Shown: one piece after another, positions 34,385 through 42,071 of the stretch
Numbering within the stretch: position 1 is the stretch's first letter
Layout: the number at the start of each line of letters is the position of its first letter
Translations under genes and position numbers: made by a program
Source of the DNA: a virus
DNA length: 64,000 nt
Virus record (IMG/VR): IMGVR_UViG_3300017748_000005
Coordinates: 1 to 64,000 of that record
Direction: 5' to 3' (one strand)
Notes under the pieces: generated by a model
What the model saw: the letters and a program-made list of their open reading frames with translations, nothing else
What the model was told of the DNA's origin: nothing
Databases searched by the model: none

Positions 34385-34575
34385 TGTTGAACAGTAAAGC
34401 TCATTATGTCTCACTGTTCGCCGATATCCTCGGTGAAGCAAGTGATGACGACTGTGAAAACCATGAAATGCTTATTGAAGCGTTTCAAGAAGCGATTGAT
34501 ACTTGGCTGACATATCATTCAGCCTCCGTACAGCGCTTCAAAGAACTCAAGACAATGTCTGACAACATTGTCTAA
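34384..34575 (+). CDS. Cassette gene, 63-residue acidic helical protein (hypothetical)
   Basis: MLNSKAHYVSLFADILGEAS, a DDDCENHEML acidic patch, then a helical part to the C-terminus. Overlaps the previous stop by one base. Function unknown. Confidence 0.55.
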   Translation: MLNSKAHYVSLFADILGEASDDDCENHEMLIEAFQEAIDTWLTYHSASVQRFKELKTMSDNIV

Positions 34576-34580
34576 ACCTT

Positions 34581-34608
34581 GGGGCTGGCTTACACCAGTC
34601 CCTTTTTT
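34581..34608 (+). terminator. Hairpin terminator (CTTACA loop)
   Basis: GGGGCTGG, CTTACA loop, CCAGTCCC, TTTTTT: a canonical intrinsic terminator without the TAAC loop. Confidence 0.85.
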
Positions 34609-34628
34609 AAATCTTCTCGCACTATCTG

Positions 34629-34820
34629 ATGGACGACATCATCTATCGACTTCAAAGTGTTTACAAAAATGGGGACACAGTTGTGAACTACGTTTCTGCA
34701 ACTGATGTTCAGAAAGCTATAGACAAAGTCTTAGCTTATGACCCCAAGATCATTCGAGTTACCGAGGCTTTGCCCTCAGGTCTCGAAATCAAATCACTAA
34801 ACAACAATTCAACAGGCTAA
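34629..34820 (+). CDS. Cassette gene, 63-residue protein (hypothetical)
   Basis: MDDIIYRLQSVYKNGDTVVN, then a helix ATDVQKAIDKVLAYDPKIIR and a terminal strand. The stop TAA is in the loop of the following hairpin. The beta-alpha-beta form could be a small single-domain fold. Confidence 0.55.
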   Translation: MDDIIYRLQSVYKNGDTVVNYVSATDVQKAIDKVLAYDPKIIRVTEALPSGLEIKSLNNNSTG

Positions 34821-34828
34821 CGCCTGTT
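34811..34828 (+). terminator. UAAC hairpin containing a stop codon
   Basis: AACAGGC, TAAC, GCCTGTT; TAA 34818-34820 is the stop of the preceding gene. Confidence 0.75.
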
Positions 34829-34842
34829 CTTTGTTCATTGTT

Positions 34843-35010
34843 ATGTCTAATTCAATGAACAACCTCACTTCCATCTCCGATGCCCTCGTCGAGATCGAAA
34901 TCCTCTCGTGGCTTGAGGAACAAGCAGCTCGTGTCGCTTTCGACAACGAAGCTTGGCTTCAAGAACAAGATGAAGAGTTCACCGAGTCCTTCACATCACG
35001 CTTTAGCTGA
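34843..35010 (+). CDS. Cassette gene, 55-residue acidic helical protein (hypothetical)
   Basis: MSNSMNNLTSISDALVEIEI followed by an amphipathic acidic helix with many Glu and Gln. Its TGA overlaps the next ATG by one base. Function unknown. Confidence 0.55.
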   Translation: MSNSMNNLTSISDALVEIEILSWLEEQAARVAFDNEAWLQEQDEEFTESFTSRFS

Positions 35011-35237
35011 TGTTAAGGCTCGTAATCCAACAGAAGCGTGCTCCTAATACACGCTTCCACGTCAAGTTCGAAGGCATGTGGGCAGCTTTCAATACCTTCC
35101 CTGAAGTCATTGACTGGCTGCATTCCCTTGAACTGGACGAACTAGTTCCTTACACTGATCTGAGTGAAGACGATCTGTCTGTACTCATTGATCAGCAGTA
35201 TCTGGAACTAACTAAACACCTAAGAGTTGCAGGCTAA
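35010..35237 (+). CDS. Cassette gene, 75-residue protein (hypothetical)
   Basis: LRLVIQQKRAPNTRFHVKFE, then FEGMWAAFNTFPEVIDWLHS and an acidic helical end. Translationally coupled to the gene before; its stop is the TAA in the hairpin loop after it. Confidence 0.55.
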   Translation: MLRLVIQQKRAPNTRFHVKFEGMWAAFNTFPEVIDWLHSLELDELVPYTDLSEDDLSVLIDQQYLELTKHLRVAG

Positions 35238-35248
35238 CGCCTGCTTTT
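35229..35248 (+). terminator. UAAC terminator containing a stop codon
   Basis: GCAGGC, TAAC, GCCTGC, TTTT; TAA 35235-35237 ends the previous gene. Confidence 0.85.
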
Positions 35249-35276
35249 CTCTTATTGTCCTATTGCATTTCAAACT

Positions 35277-35510
35277 ATGCGCTTTCGCTTCCCTGGCACT
35301 GACGTTCACGTCCGTCTTTTCGAGAAAGTCGAAACCTCCGATAAACAGTACGAAATCGTCGAATGCGGCGTTGAGTACAAAAACGGCGGTGTAGACAGCC
35401 TTGTTACAGGCGGTAGTTTCTACTCCGCTAAGCAAGCAATCAAGAAAATCAACGCTGTTTCTGATCAGAAATCAGCTGAAAAAGCTATTGAAGAGCCCGT
35501 AGCGGCTTGA
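35277..35510 (+). CDS. Cassette gene, 77-residue protein (hypothetical)
   Basis: RFRFPGTDVHVRLFEKVETS with alternating strands, then a Lys/Ala-rich helical C-terminus. It ends against the stop of the converging leftward gene. Function unknown. Confidence 0.55.
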   Translation: MRFRFPGTDVHVRLFEKVETSDKQYEIVECGVEYKNGGVDSLVTGGSFYSAKQAIKKINAVSDQKSAEKAIEEPVAA

Positions 35511-35900
35511 TCAATAGCGAATCATCAGACCGGGGCTAACGCCCTGGTCTTTTTCTTTTGCTTCAACCAAACCAAGCTCCTCAAGCAGGCTTTGTGTGCC
35601 ATCAGCTGCTGCTAAACCAGCACCTACGCCACCTGCTAATGCACCAGCCTGCAAAGCACGAGCAGCCAAGAGAGTTGCTATGTCCTCTGTCACCCCAGGT
35701 GATGAGGCTTTGTAGTAACTCTCAGGTGCCATCCTATTGGGCCTAAAGACAGTTTGCCCTAAGAGAGTGCGAACGTTCTCTTTCTCAGGCACAACATTAT
35801 CTTGCAAATACAATATCTTTTCACGGATTGCTTTCTGTACAGCATTGTCAGCCATAGCCACGGCTTCCATAGCTTTACGCAATCTATCCTTTCCACCCAT
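35511..35900 (-). CDS. Leftward virion-like protein inside the rightward module
   Basis: 129 residues from the ATG at 35898-35900. A charged N-terminal helix (MGGKDRLRKAMEAVAMADNA) and an Ala/Gly hydrophobic segment (ATLLAARALQAGALAGGVGAGL) resemble the ejection-cluster proteins. A TATTAT box lies 26 nt upstream. Its last codons overlap the plus-strand hairpin at 35527-35550. Confidence 0.55.
   Translation of the reverse strand: MGGKDRLRKAMEAVAMADNAVQKAIREKILYLQDNVVPEKENVRTLLGQTVFRPNRMAPESYYKASSPGVTEDIATLLAARALQAGALAGGVGAGLAAADGTQSLLEELGLVEAKEKDQGVSPGLMIRY
35527..35556 (+). terminator. UAAC-tetraloop terminator within an opposing gene
   Basis: A 10-bp stem AGACCGGGGC / GCCCTGGTCT with a TAAC loop and a T-run on the plus strand; it lies in the 3' end of the leftward gene. 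Confidence 0.8.
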
Positions 35901-35943
35901 AACAACTGAGCAATACAATACTTACATAATATCAACAGCCTGT

Positions 35944-35970
35944 CCACTGGTTAACACCAGTGGTTTTTTT
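35944..35970 (+). terminator. UAAC-tetraloop terminator
   Basis: CCACTGGT, TAAC, ACCAGTGG, TTTTTTT. Confidence 0.85.
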
Positions 35971-35977
35971 AGTACTT

Positions 35978-36148
35978 ATGAAAAACAACATGATCTGGGC
36001 TGTCTACGACGTCAACCATGCCGAAGTTGTCGGCATATGGAATGATATATGCGATGCAGAAGAGTTTCTTGAAGAAAATGAATCATCTTCCGATGTATGG
36101 GCAGTGATGCCCGCAGATGAACTTTGCTGTGATCTAGCAACCTTATGA
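35978..36148 (+). CDS. Cassette gene, 56-residue acidic protein (hypothetical)
   Basis: I chose ATG 35978, just after the hairpin and AGTACTT; frame 35960 starts in the T-run. KNNMIWAVYDVNHAEVVGIW is followed by an acidic helix (DAEEFLEENESSSDVW). Four-base overlap (ATGA) with the next gene. Confidence 0.55.
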   Translation: MKNNMIWAVYDVNHAEVVGIWNDICDAEEFLEENESSSDVWAVMPADELCCDLATL

Positions 36149-36228
36149 GTATGGCCTACAAAAAAGATCCAGTTACTGGACGTCTCGTCCGTATTTTCCC
36201 TGAATCTAAACAGCCAGTCACAGGTTAA
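36145..36228 (+). CDS. 27-residue peptide gene
   Basis: MSMAYKKDPVTGRLVRIFPE and seven more residues, basic. It starts inside the previous gene's stop (ATGA) and ends with the TAA in the hairpin loop. Very short, but the coupling and shared stop-in-loop layout support it. Confidence 0.4.
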   Translation: MSMAYKKDPVTGRLVRIFPESKQPVTG

Positions 36229-36243
36229 CACCTGTGCTTTTTT
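36219..36243 (+). terminator. UAAC terminator containing a stop codon
   Basis: CACAGGT, TAAC, ACCTGTG, CTTTTTT; TAA 36226-36228 ends the 27-codon gene. Confidence 0.8.
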
Positions 36244-36268
36244 CTATGTAAAACATACAGGTAATACC

Positions 36269-36481
36269 TTGAACAATTCATTCGACTTCACCATCACTGA
36301 AGATACCTTCGTGCGTGGTATAGCTCTCATTCATCCAAACCATGAAGACGCTTACATCTTCATGAAAGATGAGTGTCACCTTGGTGTAATGGCTAACGGC
36401 TCTGCAGCCGTGGCCATGGACACTATTGGCGACTTCATCAGTGATGCCGGTCAGTCTTATCTGACCTGCGAATACCTTTGA
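36269..36481 (+). CDS. Cassette gene, 70-residue protein, TTG start (hypothetical)
   Basis: TTG 36269 lies 33 nt after the hairpin; no ATG is available before residue 32. NNSFDFTITEDTFVRGIALI begins a beta-rich acidic protein. Function unknown. Confidence 0.5.
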   Translation: MNNSFDFTITEDTFVRGIALIHPNHEDAYIFMKDECHLGVMANGSAAVAMDTIGDFISDAGQSYLTCEYL

Positions 36482-36489
36482 AGTTCAAT

Positions 36490-36516
36490 CACAGGATAAC
36501 TCCTGTGGTTTCTTTA
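36490..36516 (+). terminator. UAAC-tetraloop hairpin
   Basis: CACAGGA, TAAC, TCCTGTG, then GTTTCTTT. Confidence 0.75.
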
Positions 36517-36533
36517 GTAAATTTATAACAAAC

Positions 36534-36902
36534 ATGCAATCATTCATTCCTAATTCAGTATCATCTGAAGATCTTAATGCACTATTAATCACTAGTGACA
36601 TTCATCCTTCGGAAGTACGAGATGAAGTAGAGCCTGATGATCTTCATGATCATTTGTGGCAGGTGGCAAATCGTCACCTTACAGCCATGTTTGGAGAATA
36701 CAATGACCCATTGGTTCACAAAGTAGCAGCCTTAATCGTCCTTCGTCGCTTAGTTGACTGGCATGTAACCGTGTCAGAAGAACAACTTGCTAAAGGATCA
36801 GAAGGTGCACTTGGTTGGGCAGCCGATGCATCAAAACTTGAGCTTGCTTGGCAATTGCTCAAGGAAACATCCATAGGGGACGATGACCCCTACTGCGAAT
36901 AA
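36534..36902 (+). CDS. Cassette gene, 122-residue acidic helical protein (hypothetical)
   Basis: Helical, acidic. NDPLVHKVAALIVLRRLVDW forms the best-defined helix, and the C-terminus is DDDPYCE. No family. The largest of the small-gene cassettes in this stretch. Confidence 0.6.
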   Translation: MQSFIPNSVSSEDLNALLITSDIHPSEVRDEVEPDDLHDHLWQVANRHLTAMFGEYNDPLVHKVAALIVLRRLVDWHVTVSEEQLAKGSEGALGWAADASKLELAWQLLKETSIGDDDPYCE

Positions 36903-36910
36903 CAACCATG

Positions 36911-36938
36911 AGCAGGCTAACGCCTGCTCTTTATTTTT
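36911..36938 (+). terminator. UAAC-tetraloop hairpin
   Basis: AGCAGGC, TAAC, GCCTGCT, then CTTTATTTTT. Confidence 0.8.
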
Positions 36939-36963
36939 ATGTTCTACAAATTTTTTGTCTCAC

Positions 36964-37413
36964 ATGACTGAGTACACCAACTACGCTTCTTTCAACACTT
37001 TCACTGTTCAAGGTCGTATCCTTCACAGTGAAGTCAAAACTGGTCAATACGGCGACTTCCTTTCTGTCAGCGTCATTTCTACTCTCGTGAAAGACGGTGC
37101 AGAAGTAACTGTCATCTTCACTGACAATGCAGGTTTGCTTTCCCTCGCTCAGAAGGGTCACCTCGACAAAGGTCGCATGGTTACCCTCACAGGCCGCCTT
37201 GCCGGTGTGTCCGAGGTTTTCACAAACAAGCAAGGCGAAGTTCAGCAGCGAGTGCGTCCTGAAATCGCCATGACCCAAGTCTCCATCCTTGATGGCGGTC
37301 TTGGTGCCAAGCCTCGTGAAGAAGGCCGTACCACCGTTACACCTAATCAGGTTGTTAACGCTGTTAAGGCTGATGCAGAGGTTGCAGTCGATCAAGCTCC
37401 TTCCTGGTGCTGA
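36964..37413 (+). CDS. SSB-like OB-fold protein
   Basis: 149 residues from ATG 36964. It has the strand order and turns of a single-stranded DNA-binding OB fold: FNTFTVQGRILHSEVKTG, GDFLSVSVISTLVKDGAEVT, RMVTLTGRLAGVSEVF. The C-terminal 45 residues are disordered without the classic acidic tail. Probably binds ssDNA in replication or recombination. It precedes a second hairpin-bounded cassette. Confidence 0.65.
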   Translation: MTEYTNYASFNTFTVQGRILHSEVKTGQYGDFLSVSVISTLVKDGAEVTVIFTDNAGLLSLAQKGHLDKGRMVTLTGRLAGVSEVFTNKQGEVQQRVRPEIAMTQVSILDGGLGAKPREEGRTTVTPNQVVNAVKADAEVAVDQAPSWC

Positions 37414-37420
37414 TCTCTCT

Positions 37421-37448
37421 GGTTCTTCCTAACGGAAGAACCGTTTTT
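37421..37448 (+). terminator. UAAC-tetraloop terminator
   Basis: A perfect 9-bp stem GGTTCTTCC / GGAAGAACC with a TAAC loop, then GTTTTT. Confidence 0.9.
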
Positions 37449-37477
37449 CATTGTTTACCGTTCGTTGATAACTCACT

Positions 37478-37699
37478 ATGCCAAGAAAAACTAAAGCAAA
37501 AACCGCGCCTGACTACACGATCGAGAAGTCACGCTATGGCTTGTACACATCTATCACCACTGATGGTGAAAGAATGGTTACAGCATTAACCGAAGATGCT
37601 TGCCGTCTAGTGACCGATGACATTCACATTCCTGTGATGCTCGGTACTTTTGATGGCTACACATCTACTCCAACTTTAAATAAAGCAGTGGAACTCTAG
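37478..37699 (+). CDS. Cassette gene, 73-residue basic protein (hypothetical)
   Basis: A lysine-rich start (MPRKTKAKTAPDYTIEKSRY) is followed by a beta-rich part (LVTDDIHIPVMLGTFDGYTS). The basic N-terminus suggests nucleic-acid contact. Function unknown. Confidence 0.55.
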   Translation: MPRKTKAKTAPDYTIEKSRYGLYTSITTDGERMVTALTEDACRLVTDDIHIPVMLGTFDGYTSTPTLNKAVEL

Positions 37700-37727
37700 T
37701 AACAGCTAATCTTTCGGACATTCGATT

Positions 37728-37749
37728 GATACTCTCTAACGAGAGTATC
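37728..37749. terminator. UAAC hairpin between convergent genes
   Basis: A perfect stem GATACTCTC / GAGAGTATC with a TAAC loop; no T-run. Confidence 0.6.
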
Positions 37750-37760
37750 TATTCCTGTTC

Positions 37761-38891
37761 TCAATGGCCACCATTCTTGCGACCATTCGTGTAGATCTTT
37801 GCACCCGGTTGAGCAATGATAATTTGCTTGTCATCACCCGTGATGTCATCACGTCCAACTGAGTAAGCAGGTTTTGCAGACTCCTTGGCTACTCTGCTTC
37901 GAGCAACGATAGGGTCTAAAACAACTTCAGGCAATTTACCTATACGAGCACCTGCTAGTTCGTTGATAATTTTCCCAGCTTCACGCTCAAGCTGACGTCT
38001 GTATTGATGATCTCTAATAAGTGCTTCTACTCCTAATTCCTTTAAAAGACTATCGTCAGATCGGCTGTACTCATCCGCATTACGTGTCACAGGTGACCCT
38101 GTCTCTAATGTATGAGCCTCACCCAGCAGCCTGTGAAGACGCGAAGTGCGACTACCCCTTAGCTCTTCACCAATACGACTGCCGTCACTTTGGTTCAATG
38201 AGTTAGGACCGATATAAATATTCTCCTTTTCAGCAATCTGTTTTGGATTGCCAGACAAAATTGATTCAGCCAAGGGATGTTTGTGCATTGCGTCAAGGGC
38301 ATTCCCTGTTAGTTGTGCACCACCAACTGGTGCTTCCATGCCAGCAACGTCTACAAAAATCTTATCTGCTCGCATAGCTCTTTCAACAGGGCTAAGAATA
38401 TCCTTTGTAGGAATAGAGCGGCCGGCTAAAGGGTGCCCCTCTGGATATCTGCGACCGTCTACTCCTAGCCCCCCTACCACTCGAATTGCGCCTGGAGAAA
38501 CCTCATTTCTAATTGCATTAAGCAAGATGGCTTGGTTTGCTGCAGACAGTCTGGGTGCACTTTCCACTTGACTTCCTTCTTTAGCTGCAGCCATCTCAGC
38601 TAACTGCATCTCCACCCTCTCAAGATCAGACATGGTGAGGGGGTCATCTGAAACTAAGTCATAGCCAGGCAGCTGGACAGGACTTCCATCAGGATTAAAT
38701 CTCTTGTCACTATATCTAGGCACCATGTGCTTGAACCCCGCCAAACTACTGTCAGGCACTGCCAGTTGATACATCTCACGAATCAATGGATCAGGATGAC
38801 TCATCCCAACATCTCTTGCTTCTTGTGATGTAATTAGACGCGCATGCGCATCTTTACGCGCAATATGCGACGGGGTATATCTTACAGACAC
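37761..38891 (-). CDS. Leftward virion-like protein (hypothetical)
   Basis: 376 residues from a GTG at 38889-38891. Helical and charged, with His/Arg-rich N-terminus (RYTPSHIARKDAHARLITSQ) and central GNALDAMHKHPLAESILSG. It resembles the long internal virion proteins in composition. It is one of four leftward genes lying alone in the rightward module. Divergent from the repeat protein at 39043. A weak GATAAT element lies about 18 nt upstream. Confidence 0.5.
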   Translation of the reverse strand: MSVRYTPSHIARKDAHARLITSQEARDVGMSHPDPLIREMYQLAVPDSSLAGFKHMVPRYSDKRFNPDGSPVQLPGYDLVSDDPLTMSDLERVEMQLAEMAAAKEGSQVESAPRLSAANQAILLNAIRNEVSPGAIRVVGGLGVDGRRYPEGHPLAGRSIPTKDILSPVERAMRADKIFVDVAGMEAPVGGAQLTGNALDAMHKHPLAESILSGNPKQIAEKENIYIGPNSLNQSDGSRIGEELRGSRTSRLHRLLGEAHTLETGSPVTRNADEYSRSDDSLLKELGVEALIRDHQYRRQLEREAGKIINELAGARIGKLPEVVLDPIVARSRVAKESAKPAYSVGRDDITGDDKQIIIAQPGAKIYTNGRKNGGH

Positions 38892-38990
38892 TATGACTAC
38901 TAAATATTATTATCCTCTTCATTTTATCTATAAAGTATTATTTACTTACGCAAAAATGAACGACTAAGTTGCTACCAACGTTTAATTCAT

Positions 38991-39026
38991 AAACTATTTA
39001 CTGTTTCGATACAATTGAAATAGTTT
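38991..39026. promoter_or_regulatory. Inverted repeat between divergent genes (operator candidate)
   Basis: AAACTATTT at 38991 and AAATAGTTT at 39018 form a 9-bp inverted repeat that surrounds the TACAAT box of the 39043 gene. Confidence 0.45.
39010..39015 (+). promoter_or_regulatory. TACAAT late-type -10 box
   Basis: TACAAT on the plus strand, 27 nt before the repeat protein. Confidence 0.5.
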
Positions 39027-39042
39027 TGACTGTTGTTGTAAG

Positions 39043-40203
39043 ATGTTTTTTAACCTCAAAAAAAGCGAACTATCTTCTAGTCAAAAAGATCAAGTAAAAG
39101 CCAAGTTCGGTAATATTCAAGGCTGGCAAGATGCAAAAGCCAAAGCAGCTGGCTATAAAAATGAACAAGACAGAAAAGGTAATTCAGGAACTCAACAAGC
39201 TGCAAATAACTCCCCTCCGGCACCAACTCCTGCTCCGACACCTGCTCCCACTCCAGCGCCAAGGCCTACGCCAACGCCTGCTCCAACGCCTTCCTCCAAA
39301 CCTCAATTTGCTTCAAATACGCCTTTCCAAGGTCCTGTTAATCAATCAAAACTGACTGTCTCTAACAACAGCAAAAGCAATAACAAGTTTGACTCGAAGT
39401 GGTCAGATTTGAGTAAAAAACAGCAGGATAAAATGAAAAATCAATATGGTAATAAGCAAGGTTGGCAAGATGCTAAGGCTGCATCTTTGGGTTTTAAAAA
39501 TGAGAATGACAAAAAGCAGAATCAATCAGCTGGATCTAACGGCCAGCAGTCAAATAATACTCCTCTCCTTAATGTTGTAGATAAAGACAATGCTTACTTA
39601 GATATGAAATGGTCTGATTTGTCTAAGACTCAGCAAACTGATATGAAAATTAAGTATGGAGATAAGCAAGCTTTCCAAGATGCTAAATCTCAACATTTCG
39701 GCTTTAAAGACGAACAAGATAGAAGAGGCAATTCTGGTTTACAGCATGATGTGGATCACGGCTACGTGGATGCTCCCTCTAATTTTGGTGACAAATGGTC
39801 AGAATTGAATAAAGATCAAAGACAAGATTTGAAAGAACAGTTTGGCAATAAGCAAAACTGGCAAGACAGTAAAGCCCAATACTTTGGGTTTGAAGACGAG
39901 CAAGATAAACGTGGTAATACAGGAGCGCAGCATGCTTTGAATAACAGCGGGGGTAGTGGTGCTGGCTCTAATTACGACTATGGTTATGACAATTCATCCT
40001 CGTATGATCCCGGAACTGCTGGCGGTACAGAAGGTGCAGCTAGCACTGGATCAGGTGGAGGTGGAGGTGCCTATTCAGCACTTGGTCTAAGAAGCGGCGG
40101 ACCTGACAAATATGCCCATGCTGCTGCTGTAGCTGACATGTTCAAGTTCAGTAACTTTGGTAAACGTCAGCAATATACAAACTATGATCTCAATCTCAAA
40201 TGA
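39043..40203 (+). CDS. Repeat protein with four WxDxK-type modules and Pro-rich linker
   Basis: 386 residues. Four modules of about 45 residues share KWSDLSKKQQ, then YGNKQGWQDAKA, then GFKDEQDRRGN. The first (residues 5-48) is separated from the second by a linker of alternating Pro-Thr-Pro-Ala. The C-terminal 80 residues are Gly/Ser/Tyr-rich. Its late-type promoter and the similar Pro-rich linker in the protein at 48058 suggest a virion component. The modules may bind DNA or a virion partner; no enzymatic motif is seen. Confidence 0.65.
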   Translation: MFFNLKKSELSSSQKDQVKAKFGNIQGWQDAKAKAAGYKNEQDRKGNSGTQQAANNSPPAPTPAPTPAPTPAPRPTPTPAPTPSSKPQFASNTPFQGPVNQSKLTVSNNSKSNNKFDSKWSDLSKKQQDKMKNQYGNKQGWQDAKAASLGFKNENDKKQNQSAGSNGQQSNNTPLLNVVDKDNAYLDMKWSDLSKTQQTDMKIKYGDKQAFQDAKSQHFGFKDEQDRRGNSGLQHDVDHGYVDAPSNFGDKWSELNKDQRQDLKEQFGNKQNWQDSKAQYFGFEDEQDKRGNTGAQHALNNSGGSGAGSNYDYGYDNSSSYDPGTAGGTEGAASTGSGGGGGAYSALGLRSGGPDKYAHAAAVADMFKFSNFGKRQQYTNYDLNLK

Positions 40204-40289
40204 CCGATATTAATATCTTAAAAATCTATACCGCATTTATAATTGGATCCATTTTCTATGTTTTGATTACTTTCAACCCTGGTAGCTAG
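40200..40289 (+). CDS. 29-residue membrane micropeptide
   Basis: MTDINILKIYTAFIIGSIFY plus nine residues: one transmembrane helix. The ATG overlaps the stop of the repeat protein (ATGA), so it is translationally coupled. Holin-like or membrane-targeting roles are possible; unproven. Confidence 0.45.
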   Translation: MTDINILKIYTAFIIGSIFYVLITFNPGS

Positions 40290-40307
40290 ATCACTTTTCC
40301 TAAGTCT

Positions 40308-40313
40308 TACAAT
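40308..40313 (+). promoter_or_regulatory. TACAAT late-type -10 box
   Basis: TACAAT on the plus strand within the palindrome CTTACAATGTAAG, 28 nt before the 269-residue gene. Confidence 0.5.
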
Positions 40314-40341
40314 GTAAGTAATAGTTCTAGTACTTAATACA

Positions 40342-41151
40342 ATGGGCAAAAGTAAGGACAGCTGGCAGGAAATGTTTGGTCTAGAAAAGACTAAGAACTC
40401 GAAAGAATATGCGAAACTACTTGGCGTTGATTATGATTCGTTTCAAGAAGACAATAGAGATGGCAATGGAGCTTTTGACCAGAAAGGTTTAGACGAAGCA
40501 CTTTCAAAAGCTGCAAATAATAGATTTGACTTTAGGGATAGTATGCTGTCCGCTAAAGCTGCTGGTGTTGAAGGAGCCGATGAGCTTCCTAATGCAATCA
40601 GCAATATGGATGAATTCCGACAAACACTGGGTTTTCTCACTAAAACTGGAGCGGATGAGTTAGGCCAAAATAAAACAAGCAGCCGTAATGACTTTGGAAA
40701 CATTACCAAGCATTTCCGAGGGCTGGAGCAAGATGCTCTGGATAGCAAATTAAACCAGCCTGCAGAATTACCTTCTAGTAGTGGTGAAGCTACTAAGCAA
40801 GAACCTTACGTACCATCCGAGCGGATGCAAGCGGCTAACGATTTTGTCAAGCAATATGAGCTGCAACTTCGGGATCCTGGGTTTAATACCTTTTCCACAG
40901 GGAATGGTGCAGACGTGAGGTCTGACGTAATTTTTGATACACGTGCTGCTGAGCTTGGTGGTGAACGTTCCGACCAGGTAGGTTCTAATGAACTGGTTGA
41001 CACCATTAATACCTCACCTTTGGACACGACCTCAGTTCAGAAAAATCAGGCTATTGATCTTAAAAATAACTATGCATCTAAAATCAAGGATGAACTGAAC
41101 AAAAACAACGTAGTTACCTCAAACTTCGGCGTTACCATGGGACTTGCATAG
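40342..41151 (+). CDS. Virion-like acidic protein (hypothetical)
   Basis: 269 residues. Helical N-terminus (GKSKDSWQEMFGLEKTKNSK), an EF-hand-like loop (EDNRDGNGAFDQ) near residue 35, helical middle, disordered linker and helical end. Rich in Asp, Asn and Glu. The late-type promoter box places it with virion genes. Function unknown. Confidence 0.5.
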   Translation: MGKSKDSWQEMFGLEKTKNSKEYAKLLGVDYDSFQEDNRDGNGAFDQKGLDEALSKAANNRFDFRDSMLSAKAAGVEGADELPNAISNMDEFRQTLGFLTKTGADELGQNKTSSRNDFGNITKHFRGLEQDALDSKLNQPAELPSSSGEATKQEPYVPSERMQAANDFVKQYELQLRDPGFNTFSTGNGADVRSDVIFDTRAAELGGERSDQVGSNELVDTINTSPLDTTSVQKNQAIDLKNNYASKIKDELNKNNVVTSNFGVTMGLA

Positions 41152-41190
41152 ATGCTTAGGACAAACAAGCACAGATAAACTCTCCAAAAA

Positions 41191-41314
41191 AACTACAAAG
41201 CTACGCTAACTACCGTAGTTACTATATACCCAATTTAAAAAATACTGTATAGGGAGAGGCTATAAAAAAGAAGATATATAGGGATTGAATGTAGTTTGAG
41301 TAGTTTTGTAGCAG
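41191..41314. repeat. Dispersed inverted-repeat element, copy 3
   Basis: Left arm AACTACAAAGCTACGCTAAC with GTAGTTACTATATACCC; right arm GTAGTTTGAGTAGTTTTGTA. It occupies the 320-bp gap 41152-41471. Confidence 0.75.
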
Positions 41315-41471
41315 AATTGAATACCCCAATCAGACCCTTTATACCTGTCCCTGCAATCAATTACGAGCAAAAAAACGGGGGATGAGTAACGCTACGTTAC
41401 CCAAATCACACTCATTTACTCACTTGACGTGCTCTAGCCAGTTAAACTTAACTAACTAAACTTCCATTCCA
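41315..41471 (+). promoter_or_regulatory. Intergenic region with palindrome and weak promoter
   Basis: It contains the inverted repeat GTAACG-CTA-CGTTAC (41396-41410) and TTGACG 17 bp before a poor -10. It leads to the ribbon-helix-helix gene and may be its operator. Confidence 0.4.
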
Positions 41472-41714
41472 TTGCCAGACAAGCGTGTTAACTTCAACAT
41501 GGCAGAAGAATGCCATGCATTGTTAAAGAGTTTTTGTGCAATAAAAGGCGTATCAGTGAGTGACTATTGCTACGAGCTAATAGCAGTGGACTTTGCCAAT
41601 GAATGCCGAGACGACCCTCAAGTTAGGGCTCTTTTAGTTAAAGGAGAATATCCAATTGGAAGTGCTGCCAACAAGCTTAAAAAAGAGATTATGAGTGAAT
41701 TCCCTTCTGAGTAA
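41472..41714 (+). CDS. Ribbon-helix-helix-like regulator (probable)
   Basis: 80 residues from TTG 41472, giving the N-terminal strand DKRVNFNM of an RHH fold; ATG 41499 would remove it. Helices EECHALLKSFCAIKG and VSVSDYCYELIAVDF follow, in the Arc/CopG order. Such proteins bind operators as dimers. It stands immediately after the palindrome-bearing gap, so it may autoregulate. Confidence 0.5.
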   Translation: MPDKRVNFNMAEECHALLKSFCAIKGVSVSDYCYELIAVDFANECRDDPQVRALLVKGEYPIGSAANKLKKEIMSEFPSE

Positions 41715-41839
41715 ACGGTATTTATTGTGTACATATTACTCATAAATATGTTTCTCTAGTCATCACTACTAGACATTGATAACGATTTCCAGTATGAAGT
41801 CAAGGCAAACAAGTCTTTTTCGTACCAAGTTTTTTTCAG

Positions 41840-41992
41840 ATGAAACGTGTCACTGTTGTGCTCCCCACTCCTTCTTATAAACAGCTCAAGTTACGTAGCT
41901 TCACTGAAGACACAACCATGAATGCGCTAATACTTGAAGCTGTACAGAAGTACATGAGCACATACCCAGATCAAAAACTAATGAACTTGTGA
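41840..41992 (+). CDS. Small ribbon-helix-helix-like protein
   Basis: 50 residues: MKRVTVVLPTPSYKQLKLRS gives the first strand and helix, and EDTTMNALILEAVQKYM the second helix. This is the CopG/Arc-type pattern. It may control neighbouring genes. Confidence 0.55.
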   Translation: MKRVTVVLPTPSYKQLKLRSFTEDTTMNALILEAVQKYMSTYPDQKLMNL

Positions 41993-42023
41993 CAAGGCAT
42001 AGGACGCCCTTTAAAACATCAAT

Positions 42024-42045
42024 GCAGGCTAACGCCTGCGTTTCT
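42024..42045 (+). terminator. UAAC-tetraloop hairpin
   Basis: GCAGGC, TAAC, GCCTGC, then GTTTCTTT. Confidence 0.8.
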
Positions 42046-42071
42046 TTAGGCGTTCTACATATGTCTACAAC

